64,000 bases of DNA from Streptomyces sp. BK239 (GCF_004217285.1 NZ_SHKS01000004.1:186001-250000), one strand, 5' to 3'; shown: positions 24,895-33,744, counted from the stretch's first letter. The notes: generated by a model not told the origin, from the sequence alone. Translations and numbers: made by a program.

Positions 24895-25221
24895 CCTGCC
24901 CTCAGCGGACGATAACCGACACATGGGGCACTCATTATAAAACCAAAAGATTATGATTACGTGCTCATGCCAAGCTGGGCGCTCCGGAGGGAAGGCGCGG
25001 GGATCCGGAGGGAAGGCGCCGGGTTCCAACGGGGACTGCTCAGGACGCCGATCGTGCGCCACGCGTGCGGCTGCCGCCTGCACCGCCTCTTACTCCCGCT
25101 GGTTCGGCCGATGGCCTCGGGCGCCCCGGCGACGCCGTGGAAGCGACCGCGCCAGCATGTCACGCGCCGCGCCGCCGGGCCAGAGCCGCGCACGGGAGTC
25201 AGCGCGACTCGTCCGGCTCCC
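24895..25221. other. 327-bp non-coding spacer with AT-rich patch and 16-bp direct repeats
   Basis: No convincing gene lies here. The left end has an unusually AT-rich patch (about 24931-24960), including TATAAT on the minus strand (24939-24934), a consensus -10 that could drive the phosphatase gene. Next comes TCCGGAGGGAAGGCGC twice (24983-24998 and 25004-25019, period 21). The rest is ordinary GC-rich sequence with no hairpin I could support. Confidence 0.6.
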
Positions 25222-26199
25222 TCACCCCTGTCCGTAGGCCCGGGAGAGCACCCGGACCCTGGCCGCCATGGCCTCGCGCAGTTCGGGAGGCGCGAGGACC
25301 TCGACGTCGACGCCGAGCCGCAGCAGCTCGCCGCACGCGTGTTCGGTGCTCTCGGTCGGGATGACCGCCTCGATCCAGCCGTCGTCGCCCTCGGGGGTCG
25401 CGGTGGCCTCGACCGCAGCCACCACCTCCGCGGGGACGTTGTCGGGCAGGCGTCGGCGGCCCTGCGGGGACAGGCGGACGGTGGCTGTGCCGTTGTAGCG
25501 GCGGCTGCGGAACTCGTCCAGGTAGGAGGCCCAGTACGCGCCGAGGTCGAAGCCCTCCGGCCGGTCGAACCGCTCGTCGCTCGGCACCGCGTCGAGGACC
25601 TGGGCGACCCGGTAGGTCGCGGTCCCGCTCCCACCGGCGGCGACGAGGTACCAGACGCCCGACTTCAGGACCAGGCCGTAGGGCCGGAGGCGGCGGGTGA
25701 CCTCCTGAGGGGCGCGCCAGCGGCGGTAGCGCACGTCCACCGCGCGCCGGGTGAGCACCGCGTCCACCAGCAGGGGGAGATGCGGCGTCTCCTCGGGCTC
25801 CCGGTACCAGCCGGGAGCGTCCAGGTGGAACACCGCCGCGGTCCGCGTCGCCTCCTCGCGCAGGTCCGCCGGCAACGCCGCCAGCAGCTTCAGGCGTGCC
25901 GCCGTCACCTCCGCCGTCAGCCCCAGGTCGGCGGCGGGGCCGGGCAGCCCGGCGAAGAACAGCGCCCGCGCCTCGCCCTCGCTCATCCCGGTGAGGCGGG
26001 TGCGATAGCCGTCGACCAGCTGGTAGCCGCCCCCGCGGCCCGGCAGCGCGTACACCGGCACCCCGGCGTCCTGCAGCCGCGCCAGGTCCCGATAGGCGGT
26101 CCGCACCGACACCCCAAGCTCGTCGGCGATCCCCCGCGCGGACACACGGCTCCGGGACTGAAGCATAAGCAGCAGGGACAGCAGGCGAGCGGCAGACAT
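25222..26199 (-). CDS. YafY-like regulator with HTH and WYL domains
   Basis: A 325-residue transcription factor. The N-terminal HTH_11 domain (about 4-60: VSARGIADELGVSVRTAYRDLARL) is followed by PVYALPGRGGGYQLVDGYR, and the WYL ligand-sensing domain (about 135-215) contains VKSGVWYLVAAGG in place of the WYL core. A C-terminal WCX-like extension follows (about 235-320). The start at 26199 fits the conserved N-terminus and has GGAGAA 10 nt upstream. It is divergent from a NIPSNAP gene, and this pairing is frequent, so it probably controls that gene and itself. The ligand is unknown. Confidence 0.9.
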   Translation of the reverse strand: MSAARLLSLLLMLQSRSRVSARGIADELGVSVRTAYRDLARLQDAGVPVYALPGRGGGYQLVDGYRTRLTGMSEGEARALFFAGLPGPAADLGLTAEVTAARLKLLAALPADLREEATRTAAVFHLDAPGWYREPEETPHLPLLVDAVLTRRAVDVRYRRWRAPQEVTRRLRPYGLVLKSGVWYLVAAGGSGTATYRVAQVLDAVPSDERFDRPEGFDLGAYWASYLDEFRSRRYNGTATVRLSPQGRRRLPDNVPAEVVAAVEATATPEGDDGWIEAVIPTESTEHACGELLRLGVDVEVLAPPELREAMAARVRVLSRAYGQG

Positions 26200-26319
26200 G
26201 CCGGCATTCTCCTCGGAAACCCTGACAGCCCCTGGCACACGACCGTCCTAGCGTCGACCCGGCCGCCGTCGAACGACCCGCGAGCCGCGCCCGGAGCCGA
26301 GCACCGAACAGGAGTCCCC

Positions 26320-27060
26320 GTGCCACCGACCCCCCTCGTCGTCAGCCCCGCCGTGCTGGAGCTGCGCCAGTACACCCTGCGTCCCGGCCGACGCGACGAG
26401 CTCATCGAGCTGTTCGACCGTGAGTTCGTCGAGACCCAGGAAGAGACCGGGATGAGCGTGCTCGGACAGTTCAGGGACCTCGGCGATCCCGACCGTTTCG
26501 TCTGGCTGCGCGGCTTCCCGGACATGGCGGCGCGCCGACGCGCACTGACGGACTTCTACGGCGGACCCGTGTGGGCCGAGCACGGTCCGCAGGCGAACGC
26601 CACCATGGTCGACTCCGACGACGTCCTCCTGCTGCGGCCCCTGACGGCCGGGAGCGGCATCGAGGTCCTCCCCTCCGAGCGCCCCCGGCCCGGTGCCCCC
26701 GCCCCGGCCGGGCTCGTGACCGCGACCGTCTATTCCTTCCCTCCCGCACGGCAGGCCGGCGTCGAACTGGTCCGGGACGGACTCCTCCCCGCGCTCCGGG
26801 AGACGGGGCCCGCGCCGGTCGCCGCCCTGACCACCGAGACGTCGCCGAACACCTTCCCCAGGCTGCCGGTGCGCACCGGGGAGAACGTCGTCGTGGTCAT
26901 CGCCTCCTACCCCGACGCGAACGCGCACCGCCGCCACCTCACCGCGGTCCATGCCCACCCCCGGGCCCGGGACCAGATCCTGCCCGGCATCGAGCGTGAG
27001 CAGACGGGACCGCCCCAGCTGCTCCTGCTGTCCCCGACGGGCCGCTCGCTGATCTCGTGA
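26320..27060 (+). CDS. NIPSNAP family protein
   Basis: A 246-residue cytoplasmic protein with two dimeric alpha/beta-barrel halves. The N-terminal NIPSNAP domain (about 10-110) begins VLELRQYTLRPGRRDELIELF and includes GQFRDLGDPDRFVWLRGFPDM. The second half (about 130-240) contains VVVVIASYPDANAHRRHL. Family members lie near catabolic or transport genes and their biochemical role is not settled. The GTG start has AGGAG 5 nt upstream. It faces the WYL regulator divergently across 120 bp and is convergent with the LRV-repeat gene. Confidence 0.88.
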   Translation: MPPTPLVVSPAVLELRQYTLRPGRRDELIELFDREFVETQEETGMSVLGQFRDLGDPDRFVWLRGFPDMAARRRALTDFYGGPVWAEHGPQANATMVDSDDVLLLRPLTAGSGIEVLPSERPRPGAPAPAGLVTATVYSFPPARQAGVELVRDGLLPALRETGPAPVAALTTETSPNTFPRLPVRTGENVVVVIASYPDANAHRRHLTAVHAHPRARDQILPGIEREQTGPPQLLLLSPTGRSLIS

Positions 27061-27084
27061 CCCGCCCACCCGTGCCCGGCCGCA

Positions 27085-28626
27085 TCAGGGGATCAGCGAC
27101 CGCATCACGGTGAGCGGCAGCGCCGGATTCGCGGCCGCCGCCTCGGCCACCGACTCGTCGGGGTCGGAGAGCAGCTCCGTGACGACGTGCGGCGGGAGCG
27201 CCGGATGCGCGGCGGCCAGGGGTCGGGCCCGCCGGTCCGTCAGACAGGCGAGCAGCGCCGGAGCGCCGGCCCGGGGGTGCCGGGCGATCACGCGAAGCGC
27301 CGTGCGCACCGGCGGCTCGTGCCGGGCCAGCGTCTCCAACAGGGCGGCGGACGCGTCCGGGTTGAGCGCGGCCGGGGTGACGACGTGGACGCCGTGCCGG
27401 TCGACCATGGCGCGCAGCAGCTCCTCGGACAGGCCCGGGTGCGGGGCCACGGACTTGACCACCTTCGCGTCGGGGTCGGCCGCCAGCGCGTCACGGACGG
27501 CGGCCGGCAGGTCCCGCCGCTGGGCCACGATCATCCGCGCCGCCGCGTCCGGGGACGCGGCCAGCCGCCCGACCTCCCCGGGCGAGGCCAGCGCGATCCG
27601 CGGCAGAAGCGTGGAGGCGATCCGCGCGGCCCCCGCCAGAGACACGAGCACGTCGAGCGGCACGCGCGGACTGAGAGCGAGGGAACGGCGTACGTCCCTG
27701 TCCTCGTCCTCGGCCAGCCGGCGCATCGACGTCTCGTCGGCGGCGGGGTTCCGGGCGAGGTCCGCCCGGACGCCGGGGTCGGGGTCCGCCGCCAGACGCC
27801 GGGCCGCCTCGGCGGGCAGGCCGGGGTGGGCCGCGAGGGCGCGGCGCAGCCGGTGACCGGGATGGCCGGCGAAGCCGGCGGCGGCTTCGGCGGGCGTGGC
27901 CGGGTTCGCCAGCGCCGCCCGTCGGACGTCGTGCGACGCGGACACGTGGGAGCCGTGGCAGCAGGCGTCCGGCGGCGTGTCCCGGTCGGCGGGACACGGG
28001 CCGTCGGGACAAGGGCCGTCGGGATCCCGTGCGCCCGGCGCGTTCCCGCGGTCGCACACCGGGCACTGCTCCGCCGGGGGCAGGCCCTCGCCGTGGAGCA
28101 GCGCGGCGAGCACCGCAGGGGGCGTCACCTCGTTGGCCGCGACGGCCCGGCGCACCTCGGTGTGCGGATGCGCCGCGAGCGGGGCGGCCACGCCCGGCTC
28201 CCGCGTCCACAAGGCCAGCTCCACCACGACCCCGACGTCCGGGTCCGCGGCGAGCCTTTCCGTCACGTCCGGCGGCAGCCCGGGGCAGGCGGCCAGCTTC
28301 TCCCGGACGCTCACGTCCGGATCCGCCGCGAACAGCCGGGCCCACTCCGGGTGTCCGAGCTCCTGGTCCAGCAATGCCAGTGCCGCGTGAGGCTGTTGGA
28401 GCGGGTCCACATCGGCCGCCGTCAACCGGCCCCCGTACGCGAGCGACACGCCGCCGTCGTCGACGCGGGAGAGCAGCGCGACCGCCTGGGCGCGGCTGAG
28501 GTCCTCGCGGTCGGCCAGGCGGTCGGCGAGGTCGGCGTCCGCGATCTCGATCAGCCGGTCGGTCAACTCGTCAGGCAGAGCGGGGTTGACGGCGAGCCCG
28601 TTCACGACATGGTCCACGCCGGGCAT
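27085..28626 (-). CDS. Leucine-rich-variant (LRV) repeat protein with internal Cys cluster
   Basis: A 513-residue protein built largely of repeats of about 24 residues of the form LAADPDxxVRxxLAxxPxLPPxVxxxL, the leucine-rich variant (LRV) solenoid. Repeats occur on both sides of a central insert (about 170-230) with CPVCDRG and further Cys pairs (GPCPDGPCPADR, DACCHG). In the Azotobacter LRV protein a Cys cluster binds an Fe-S centre, so metal binding is possible here. The insert's position in the middle is unusual. ATG at 28626 gives the first NP-repeat; a poorer upstream extension is rejected. Function unknown; probably a protein-interaction scaffold. Confidence 0.8.
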   Translation of the reverse strand: MPGVDHVVNGLAVNPALPDELTDRLIEIADADLADRLADREDLSRAQAVALLSRVDDGGVSLAYGGRLTAADVDPLQQPHAALALLDQELGHPEWARLFAADPDVSVREKLAACPGLPPDVTERLAADPDVGVVVELALWTREPGVAAPLAAHPHTEVRRAVAANEVTPPAVLAALLHGEGLPPAEQCPVCDRGNAPGARDPDGPCPDGPCPADRDTPPDACCHGSHVSASHDVRRAALANPATPAEAAAGFAGHPGHRLRRALAAHPGLPAEAARRLAADPDPGVRADLARNPAADETSMRRLAEDEDRDVRRSLALSPRVPLDVLVSLAGAARIASTLLPRIALASPGEVGRLAASPDAAARMIVAQRRDLPAAVRDALAADPDAKVVKSVAPHPGLSEELLRAMVDRHGVHVVTPAALNPDASAALLETLARHEPPVRTALRVIARHPRAGAPALLACLTDRRARPLAAAHPALPPHVVTELLSDPDESVAEAAAANPALPLTVMRSLIP

Positions 28627-28732
28627 CCTGCCCGGGCGGGACTCGAACCGCCCCTGTTTTTTGACCGGTTGGAGGAAGCCGGGCGGAAGGCGGCGGGTGG
28701 GAGAATCCGGGGAGCGGAAGGAGGAGCGGGAG

Positions 28733-29206
28733 ATGGTCGACTGGGTGCCGATGAGGGTGGGAGCCAGGCCCGTGCCCCAGCCCGTGGCCACGCCGCTGGT
28801 GTGGGCGACGGCCTCCGGGGGCGCGGTGGTCCTGCTGGCCGCCCACTACGCATTGCTCGGGCCGGGCCGTCCCGGGCCCGCGCTGGCCGCGCTGTGCCTG
28901 CTGGCGGCGCTGCTGGGACGCTGCGCCCGCTTCACCGCCGCCCCCGGCACGGCGCTGCTGTGCTGGCTGCTGCTCAACGGCTTCGCGATCCCGCCGCTGG
29001 GCACCCTCACCTGGGCAGGACAGCGCGACGCCCTCTGGCTCGGCTGCCTGTGCGCGGCCACGCTCCTCGGCACCGCGCTGGCCCGCTTCCGCCACGCCCG
29101 GGCCGCGTACCGCCGTGTCGCCGTGCCCGCGCGGTGCCCCGGCGACGCATCTCGACGACGGGACGCCCGGCCCCTGAACCGGCCTCCCCGGCCGACGGCT
29201 CAGTAG
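28733..29206 (+). CDS. Small membrane protein of unknown function
   Basis: A 157-residue protein with four hydrophobic segments between about residues 20 and 120 (ATPLVWATASGGAVVLLAA, ALAALCLLAALLG, GTALLCWLLLNGFAIPPL, LWLGCLCAATLLGTALA) and a basic Pro/Arg-rich tail. The pattern resembles four-helix DUF4118-type membrane modules, but I cannot assign it firmly. The ATG has AGGAGGAGCGGGAG directly upstream. It is divergent from the LRV gene, and its last 7 nt overlap the end of the convergent SpeE gene. Confidence 0.72.
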   Translation: MVDWVPMRVGARPVPQPVATPLVWATASGGAVVLLAAHYALLGPGRPGPALAALCLLAALLGRCARFTAAPGTALLCWLLLNGFAIPPLGTLTWAGQRDALWLGCLCAATLLGTALARFRHARAAYRRVAVPARCPGDASRRRDARPLNRPPRPTAQ

Positions 29207-30837
29207 TTCTCCCACTCGTTCTGCACGTACTCCAGCACCGCCGGGTCCATCAGCGTGCTCGGTCGTACGTCCTGGCGGCGGCGGTCCAGCGGGAACACGG
29301 TGGCCGCCTTCAGGACCGCGTCGTCCAGGTAGCGCAGCGGGGGAGTGTCCGGCGCGAGCCGCAGCGGCGGGGGAGCGGCGGTGCGGGGGGCGGCCAGGAC
29401 GAAGCCCCAGTTGCCGAAGCTCGGCACGTCGATCTGGAACGGGGTGGTCGCGTAGCCCGCCGCCTCGATGGTCCTGTCGATCGACCAGTACGTCTTCGGC
29501 GCGAAGAACGGCGAACCGCTCTGCACCATCACCCTGCTGCGCGGAGTCAGGACCTGGCCGAGCAGATGGTAGAACTCCACCGAGTACAGCTTGGCCAGGG
29601 CGGCCGTGTCGGGGTCGGGGAAGTCGATGACGACCGCGTCGTACGTCCCGCGCGCGTCCCGCAGCCAGTTGAAGGCGTCGGCGTTGACGACCCGCACCCT
29701 CGGGTCGGTCAGCGAAGCGCCGTTCAGTTCCCGCAGCGGCCGGAAGTCACGCGCCAGCCGGGTCATCGCCGGGTCCAGCTCGACGAGGGTGACGTGCCGT
29801 ACGTCGTCGTAGCGCAGCACCTCGCGCAGGGCGAGCCCGTCGCCGCCGCCCAGGATCAGGACGTCGCCACGGGGGCCGGACAGCGCGGGGTGGACGAGCG
29901 ACTCGTGGTACCGGTACTCGTCGACGGAGCTGAACTGGAGGTCGCCGTTGAGGAACAGCCGCATGTCCGCCGCGCCCGTGAACGAGGTGGAGCGGGTGAC
30001 GACGATCTCCTGGTACGGGGTGGTCTCGGCGTGGACGATCGGGTCCTGGTACATCTGCTGGCGCGCGGTGACCTCCAGGTCGTCCGCGAACGCGTACGCC
30101 GTGCCGAGCACCCCCAGGACCGCCGTCACGAAGGCGAGCAGGCCGATCCGCACGCGCCGCCGGGTCTGCCGGCGGAAGATGAACACCACCACGATGACGC
30201 CGGCCACCGCGTTGACCGCGCCGACCACCAGCGCGCCCTTGAGCTGCCCGAACGTCGGCAGGAGCAGCAGCGGGAAGCACAGTCCGCCGACGAGCGCGCC
30301 GATGTAGTCCACGGCGAACATGTCGGCGACGGCGCTGCCGGCCTCCTGCCGGCGGATCCGCTGCAGCAGCGTCATCAGCAGCGGGATCTCGGCCCCGATG
30401 AGCAGGCCGACCACCAGGGCGACGACGACCATCGCCGGGGTGTAGAGCCGCAGCCAGGCGAACGCCGCGTACAGCACCAGCACCGACAGTCCGCCGACCA
30501 GCGCCAGCAGCCCCTCCACCAGCGCGAACGCCCCCACGGGGCGGCGGCGCAGCGGTTTGGCGGCGAGCGAGCCGACACCCATCGCGAAGACCATCACGGA
30601 GATGACCACGGAGGTCTGCAGCACGGAGTTGCCGATGAGGTAGCTGCCCAGCGCGGTCAGCGCCAGCTCGTACACCAGGCCGCAGGCCGCGCAGAGGAAG
30701 ACGGCGAACAGCAGCAGGAAACGCGCCCCGCGGGTGTGACGCGGGGCCGGAGGGCCGGCGGGGCCGGGACCGTGCGGGGCGTCGGCCGCGTGTGCGGGGC
30801 CCGCGGCGGTGGCGGACGTGGGTGCGGTGCCGGTCAT
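29200..30837 (-). CDS. speE: Membrane-fused polyamine aminopropyltransferase (spermidine synthase family)
   Basis: A 545-residue protein. A low-complexity Ala/Pro N-terminus precedes about seven membrane helices (residues 40-250) and then a spermidine synthase-like domain (about 285-500) with the cofactor loop VLILGGGDGLALREVLRY, VELDP, VNADAFNWLR and the catalytic-Asp region VVIDFPDPDTAAL. It would transfer an aminopropyl group from decarboxylated SAM to an amine at the membrane. The acceptor is not proven, and such fusions may act on other substrates. It is the last gene of the DUF2617-DUF4247-DUF350-speE operon, starting 10 nt after the DUF350 stop. Confidence 0.9.
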   Translation of the reverse strand: MTGTAPTSATAAGPAHAADAPHGPGPAGPPAPRHTRGARFLLLFAVFLCAACGLVYELALTALGSYLIGNSVLQTSVVISVMVFAMGVGSLAAKPLRRRPVGAFALVEGLLALVGGLSVLVLYAAFAWLRLYTPAMVVVALVVGLLIGAEIPLLMTLLQRIRRQEAGSAVADMFAVDYIGALVGGLCFPLLLLPTFGQLKGALVVGAVNAVAGVIVVVFIFRRQTRRRVRIGLLAFVTAVLGVLGTAYAFADDLEVTARQQMYQDPIVHAETTPYQEIVVTRSTSFTGAADMRLFLNGDLQFSSVDEYRYHESLVHPALSGPRGDVLILGGGDGLALREVLRYDDVRHVTLVELDPAMTRLARDFRPLRELNGASLTDPRVRVVNADAFNWLRDARGTYDAVVIDFPDPDTAALAKLYSVEFYHLLGQVLTPRSRVMVQSGSPFFAPKTYWSIDRTIEAAGYATTPFQIDVPSFGNWGFVLAAPRTAAPPPLRLAPDTPPLRYLDDAVLKAATVFPLDRRRQDVRPSTLMDPAVLEYVQNEWENY

Positions 30838-30847
30838 GGGGCCTTGC

Positions 30848-31285
30848 CTAGGAGAGTGCCGCGCCGACCATGAAGGCGGTGCCGAGGTACATGCCGGCCT
30901 GGACCCAGGCGGCGGGGTGCGGACGGTCCTCACGGTCGTCGAGGACGACGGCGCCCATCTGGCCGGGGGTGAGCAGGCCGATCACTATGCCGACGACCGT
31001 CATCACCAGCACTCCGGCCAGCCCGTACAGGAGCGTGCTCAGCAGACCCCTGCCGACTCCCTGCTCGGACTCGCTGGCCTGGATCGCCTCCATGATGACG
31101 AGGCCCACGGCGAGGGACTGGCTGCCCAGCAGGACGGCCGCGCCCCGGTTGCGGTCCGTCCAGACGACGTGGAAGAGCTTGCCGGGCGTGACGAGGTCGA
31201 GGGCGATGAAGCCGACGGCCATCACCGCGAGGCCCACGACTCCGTAGAGCAGGGCCTGGCCGGTCGACTCGAGGATCTCGGTCAC
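30848..31285 (-). CDS. DUF350 membrane protein
   Basis: A 145-residue membrane protein with four hydrophobic segments in two similar halves (LLYGVVGLAVMAVGFIALDLVTPGKL and LLYGLAGVLVMTVVGIVIGLLTPGQM), the internal duplication typical of DUF350. Each half ends in a D/G-L-TPG motif. GTG is the start, with GAAAGG upstream. It sits between the DUF4247 lipoprotein and the aminopropyltransferase in one operon. The molecular function of DUF350 is unknown; association with aminopropyltransferase-like enzymes is recurrent in actinomycetes. Confidence 0.9.
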   Translation of the reverse strand: MTEILESTGQALLYGVVGLAVMAVGFIALDLVTPGKLFHVVWTDRNRGAAVLLGSQSLAVGLVIMEAIQASESEQGVGRGLLSTLLYGLAGVLVMTVVGIVIGLLTPGQMGAVVLDDREDRPHPAAWVQAGMYLGTAFMVGAALS

Positions 31286-31345
31286 TGCGTTGCCTTTCTT
31301 CGAAGCGCGTCGGTGGGGCGGGGCGGGAGGGGGGCCTGGCGGGTG

Positions 31346-31750
31346 TCACTTGCCTTCGCCGGGGCCGCCGCCCCGGAAGCTGGAGCTGTTCGGGTCGGGC
31401 CAGAGGCCGAGGTGCCGACTGTGCCGCCGGTAGCCGTTGCGGTAGTCCTCGATCTCGATGCGGCTGCCGCCGCGGTACGGGGAGACGGTGACCATGTCGT
31501 CGCCGTAGCGCAGGAACTCCATGCGGTCGCCCGAGGCGCGGTCGAGCGCCGCGCGGTTGTGGTGGATGGCGTCGGCGACCTTGGCGGGCGCGCTGTGGGG
31601 GGCGATCCAGGCCGTTCCGCTGGAGGTGTACGTCTTCTTGATCCAGCCGAGCGGGACGCCGTTCTGTCCGTCGGAGGAGCCGCAGGCGGTCAGCAGGACA
31701 GCGGACAGCGTGGCCGCCATCCCCGCGCGGACGAGTCGGGCGCTTCTCAT
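31346..31750 (-). CDS. DUF4247 lipoprotein
   Basis: A 134-residue secreted lipoprotein. The signal peptide MRSARLVRAGMAATLSAVLLTACGSS carries a lipobox LLTAC, so Cys23 is expected to be lipidated. The mature part matches DUF4247 (WIKKTYTSSGTAWIAPHSAPAKVADAI, EFLRYGDDMVTVSPYRGGSRIEIEDY) and ends in a Gly-rich tail. The ATG overlaps the stop of the DUF2617 gene (ATGA), so translation is coupled. Function unknown; it would be exposed on the outer face of the membrane next to the DUF350 and SpeE membrane proteins. Confidence 0.9.
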   Translation of the reverse strand: MRSARLVRAGMAATLSAVLLTACGSSDGQNGVPLGWIKKTYTSSGTAWIAPHSAPAKVADAIHHNRAALDRASGDRMEFLRYGDDMVTVSPYRGGSRIEIEDYRNGYRRHSRHLGLWPDPNSSSFRGGGPGEGK

Positions 31751-32280
31751 CGGGCCTCCAGCCGGGTGTACGTCGATACGATCTGGCCGTGCTGTGGGTA
31801 CGTGTGCCAGGTGCGCCAGAGCAGCCCGCCGGCCGCCCGCGCGCCCGTCTCCGCGCTCTCCGGGCCCTGGCCGATCGCCTCCACGACCACCGCCGTCACC
31901 GCTTCCGGCGAGCCGGGGAAGACCCCGCACAGGCTGTTGGGGTCGGCGGCGACCAGGTCCAGGACGAGCGCCACCCGGGCGCTGAACTCCTCGGGGCCGA
32001 GCCGTCGGGTGTGCGCGCCGAACTCGTAGCTCCAGCCGGGCAGTTCGCGGGTGTGGCTGTCCGGCAGGCCCCGGTCGGCTCCCTGGAGGCAGGCCACCGT
32101 CTCGCGTACGGGGCCGGCGAAGACCTGGTGGGAGGCGCCGAGCAGGCGCAGCCGGACGTCGAGTCCGCCCACCCTCACCTCGCGTTCGGCGAGCGCGGGC
32201 CGTTCGGGCAGGTCCAGGGAGAAGCAGAGCTGATCCGCGTCCGTGTCCAGGTAGGGGGCATCCAGAGAAACGGCATGCAT
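31747..32280 (-). CDS. DUF2617 protein
   Basis: A 177-residue soluble protein of the DUF2617 family, first gene of the operon with DUF4247, DUF350 and speE. The conserved segments LRLLGASHQVFAG, LPGWSYEFGAH and FPGSPEAVTAV are visible. The start at 32280 (MHAVSLDAPYLD) has GGGGGG 9 nt upstream; the open frame further upstream lacks a ribosome site. Its function is unknown. Tight operon linkage to an aminopropyltransferase hints at a shared polyamine-like process (inference). Confidence 0.88.
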   Translation of the reverse strand: MHAVSLDAPYLDTDADQLCFSLDLPERPALAEREVRVGGLDVRLRLLGASHQVFAGPVRETVACLQGADRGLPDSHTRELPGWSYEFGAHTRRLGPEEFSARVALVLDLVAADPNSLCGVFPGSPEAVTAVVVEAIGQGPESAETGARAAGGLLWRTWHTYPQHGQIVSTYTRLEAR

Positions 32281-32445
32281 GATGAGAAGCCCCCCGGTCG
32301 GATCTTGCGACAAGCGGCGCCGAGTATGGCACACGGGGCGCGGAAAGCCCTCACCCAGGGTGAGGAAGCGCCGGCTCCGCACCCGCAGGTCAGGCCCGTC
32401 GCACCGCCCCCGGTCAGGTCCGTCGCGCCTGTCGCGCGCCCCGGG

Positions 32446-33744
32446 TCAGGCCCGTCCGTGCGCCTCCTGCGACCGTCGTGACAGCGAGTCGATGACGACC
32501 GCCGCGAACAGCACCCCGCCGGTGATCACGAACTGGACGGCGGTCGGGGTGTCGGTGATCGCCATGCCGGAGGCGATCGACTGGATGACCAGCATGCCCA
32601 GCACCGCCGACCAGGTCGTCCCGCGTCCCCCGTACAGGCTCGTGCCGCCGATGACGGCCGCGGCGATGGCGTTGACCAGCAGGACGCCCTGCCCCGAGCT
32701 CTGGCTCACCGACGTGATCCGCGAGGCCAGGAAGAGACCGCCGACGGCGGCCATGGTGCCCGAGATCGCGAGGACCGCCGTCTGCACCCGGGTCACGCTC
32801 AGGCTGGCGCGGCGGGCCGCCTCGACGCTGCCGCCGAGCGCGTACACCTGCCGTCCGTAGTGGGTGCGGCGCAGCAGCACGTCCAGGCCGGCCACGATCA
32901 CCAGGAAGATCAGCAGGGCGAGCGGCAGGCCCTGGAAGCGGTTGAGGAGATAGGCGATCGCGAAGGCGAGCACCGCGAGCGCTCCCGAGCGGACCGCGAT
33001 CTCCCGCAGCGAGCGGTGGGGCATGCCGACGGCCCTGCGGCGGCGCCGGTCCCGGTCGGCCACCAGGAAGACGGCGCCCGCGGCGACGGCGGCCACCCCG
33101 TAGGCGACGGCGTCATGGGTGAAGTAGTAGTTGGTCAGCCGGGCGACGAGCCCGTTCTCGTCGAGGTTGACGGTCCCGCTGTCACCGAGGACGGACAGCA
33201 TCAGCCCGTTCCAGGTGAGCAGTCCGGCCAGGGTGACCACGAACGCCGGCACCCTGGTCCGGGCGATGGAGTAGCCCTGGACCGTGCCCGCCAGGGTGCC
33301 CGCGAGCACCCCCATGACCAGGGCGAGCCACTCCGGCACCCCGTGCTGCACGTTGAGCACGGCGAAGACGACCGCCGCGAGGCCGCTGATCGAGCCGACG
33401 GACAGGTCGAGTTCGCCGAGCAGCAGCACGAAGACGATGCCGACCGCGATCAGCCCGGTGCCGACGATGTCGACGCTGAGGTTGGACAGGTTCCGCGGGG
33501 AGAGGAAGTTGTCGTTCATGGACTGGAAGACGATCCAGACGACGGCCAGGACCAGCACCACCGGGAGCGAGCCCACTTCGCCGGCGCTCAGCTTGCGCCG
33601 TACGACTCCCACCGCTCCCTCGGCGGCCCGCACCAGGGCGCGCCCGGTGTGCCGCCGGCGGGGTGCGGTGCCGTCCGCGACCGGTTCGGCCCGGGCGTTG
33701 TCCGTGGCCTCTCGGGCCTCATGCCGGTCGCGCATGTTCTTCAC
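32446..33744 (-). CDS. Sugar-type ABC transporter permease (XylH/RbsC family)
   Basis: A 432-residue permease of the BPD_transp_2 family with about ten membrane helices. A basic N-terminal cytoplasmic tail (about 1-50) is longer than usual. Conserved phrases are GIVFVLLLGELDLSVGSISGL, GYSIARTRVPAFVVTLAGLL, and the coupling-region RTHYGRQVYALGGSVEAARRASLSV, followed by INAIAAAVIGGTSLYGGRGT-like sequence. A hydrophilic loop (ADRDRRRRRAVG) lies mid-protein, as in XylH. GTG at 33744 overlaps the ATPase stop (GTGA) and is 7 nt from GGGAGG. With the adjacent ATPase and lipoprotein it forms a sugar importer, xylose-type by resemblance. Confidence 0.92.
   Translation of the reverse strand: MKNMRDRHEAREATDNARAEPVADGTAPRRRHTGRALVRAAEGAVGVVRRKLSAGEVGSLPVVLVLAVVWIVFQSMNDNFLSPRNLSNLSVDIVGTGLIAVGIVFVLLLGELDLSVGSISGLAAVVFAVLNVQHGVPEWLALVMGVLAGTLAGTVQGYSIARTRVPAFVVTLAGLLTWNGLMLSVLGDSGTVNLDENGLVARLTNYYFTHDAVAYGVAAVAAGAVFLVADRDRRRRRAVGMPHRSLREIAVRSGALAVLAFAIAYLLNRFQGLPLALLIFLVIVAGLDVLLRRTHYGRQVYALGGSVEAARRASLSVTRVQTAVLAISGTMAAVGGLFLASRITSVSQSSGQGVLLVNAIAAAVIGGTSLYGGRGTTWSAVLGMLVIQSIASGMAITDTPTAVQFVITGGVLFAAVVIDSLSRRSQEAHGRA

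Noticed and set aside
24950..25010. ATGATTACG followed by CCAAGCT and later GGGGATCC, recalling cloning-vector polylinker sequence
   Set aside because: The pieces are short and interrupted; the match is too weak to claim vector contamination. A vector screen of the assembly would settle it.
26222..26254. CTGACA and TAGCGT as a promoter for the NIPSNAP gene
   Set aside because: The spacer is about 21 bp, too long for a normal -35/-10 pair; left unannotated.
27187..30873. Very long plus-strand open frame (over 1,200 codons) across LRV, membrane and SpeE genes
   Set aside because: It runs antisense to recognised genes, is Arg/Gly/His rich, has no family motifs and follows the usual GC-bias shadow pattern.
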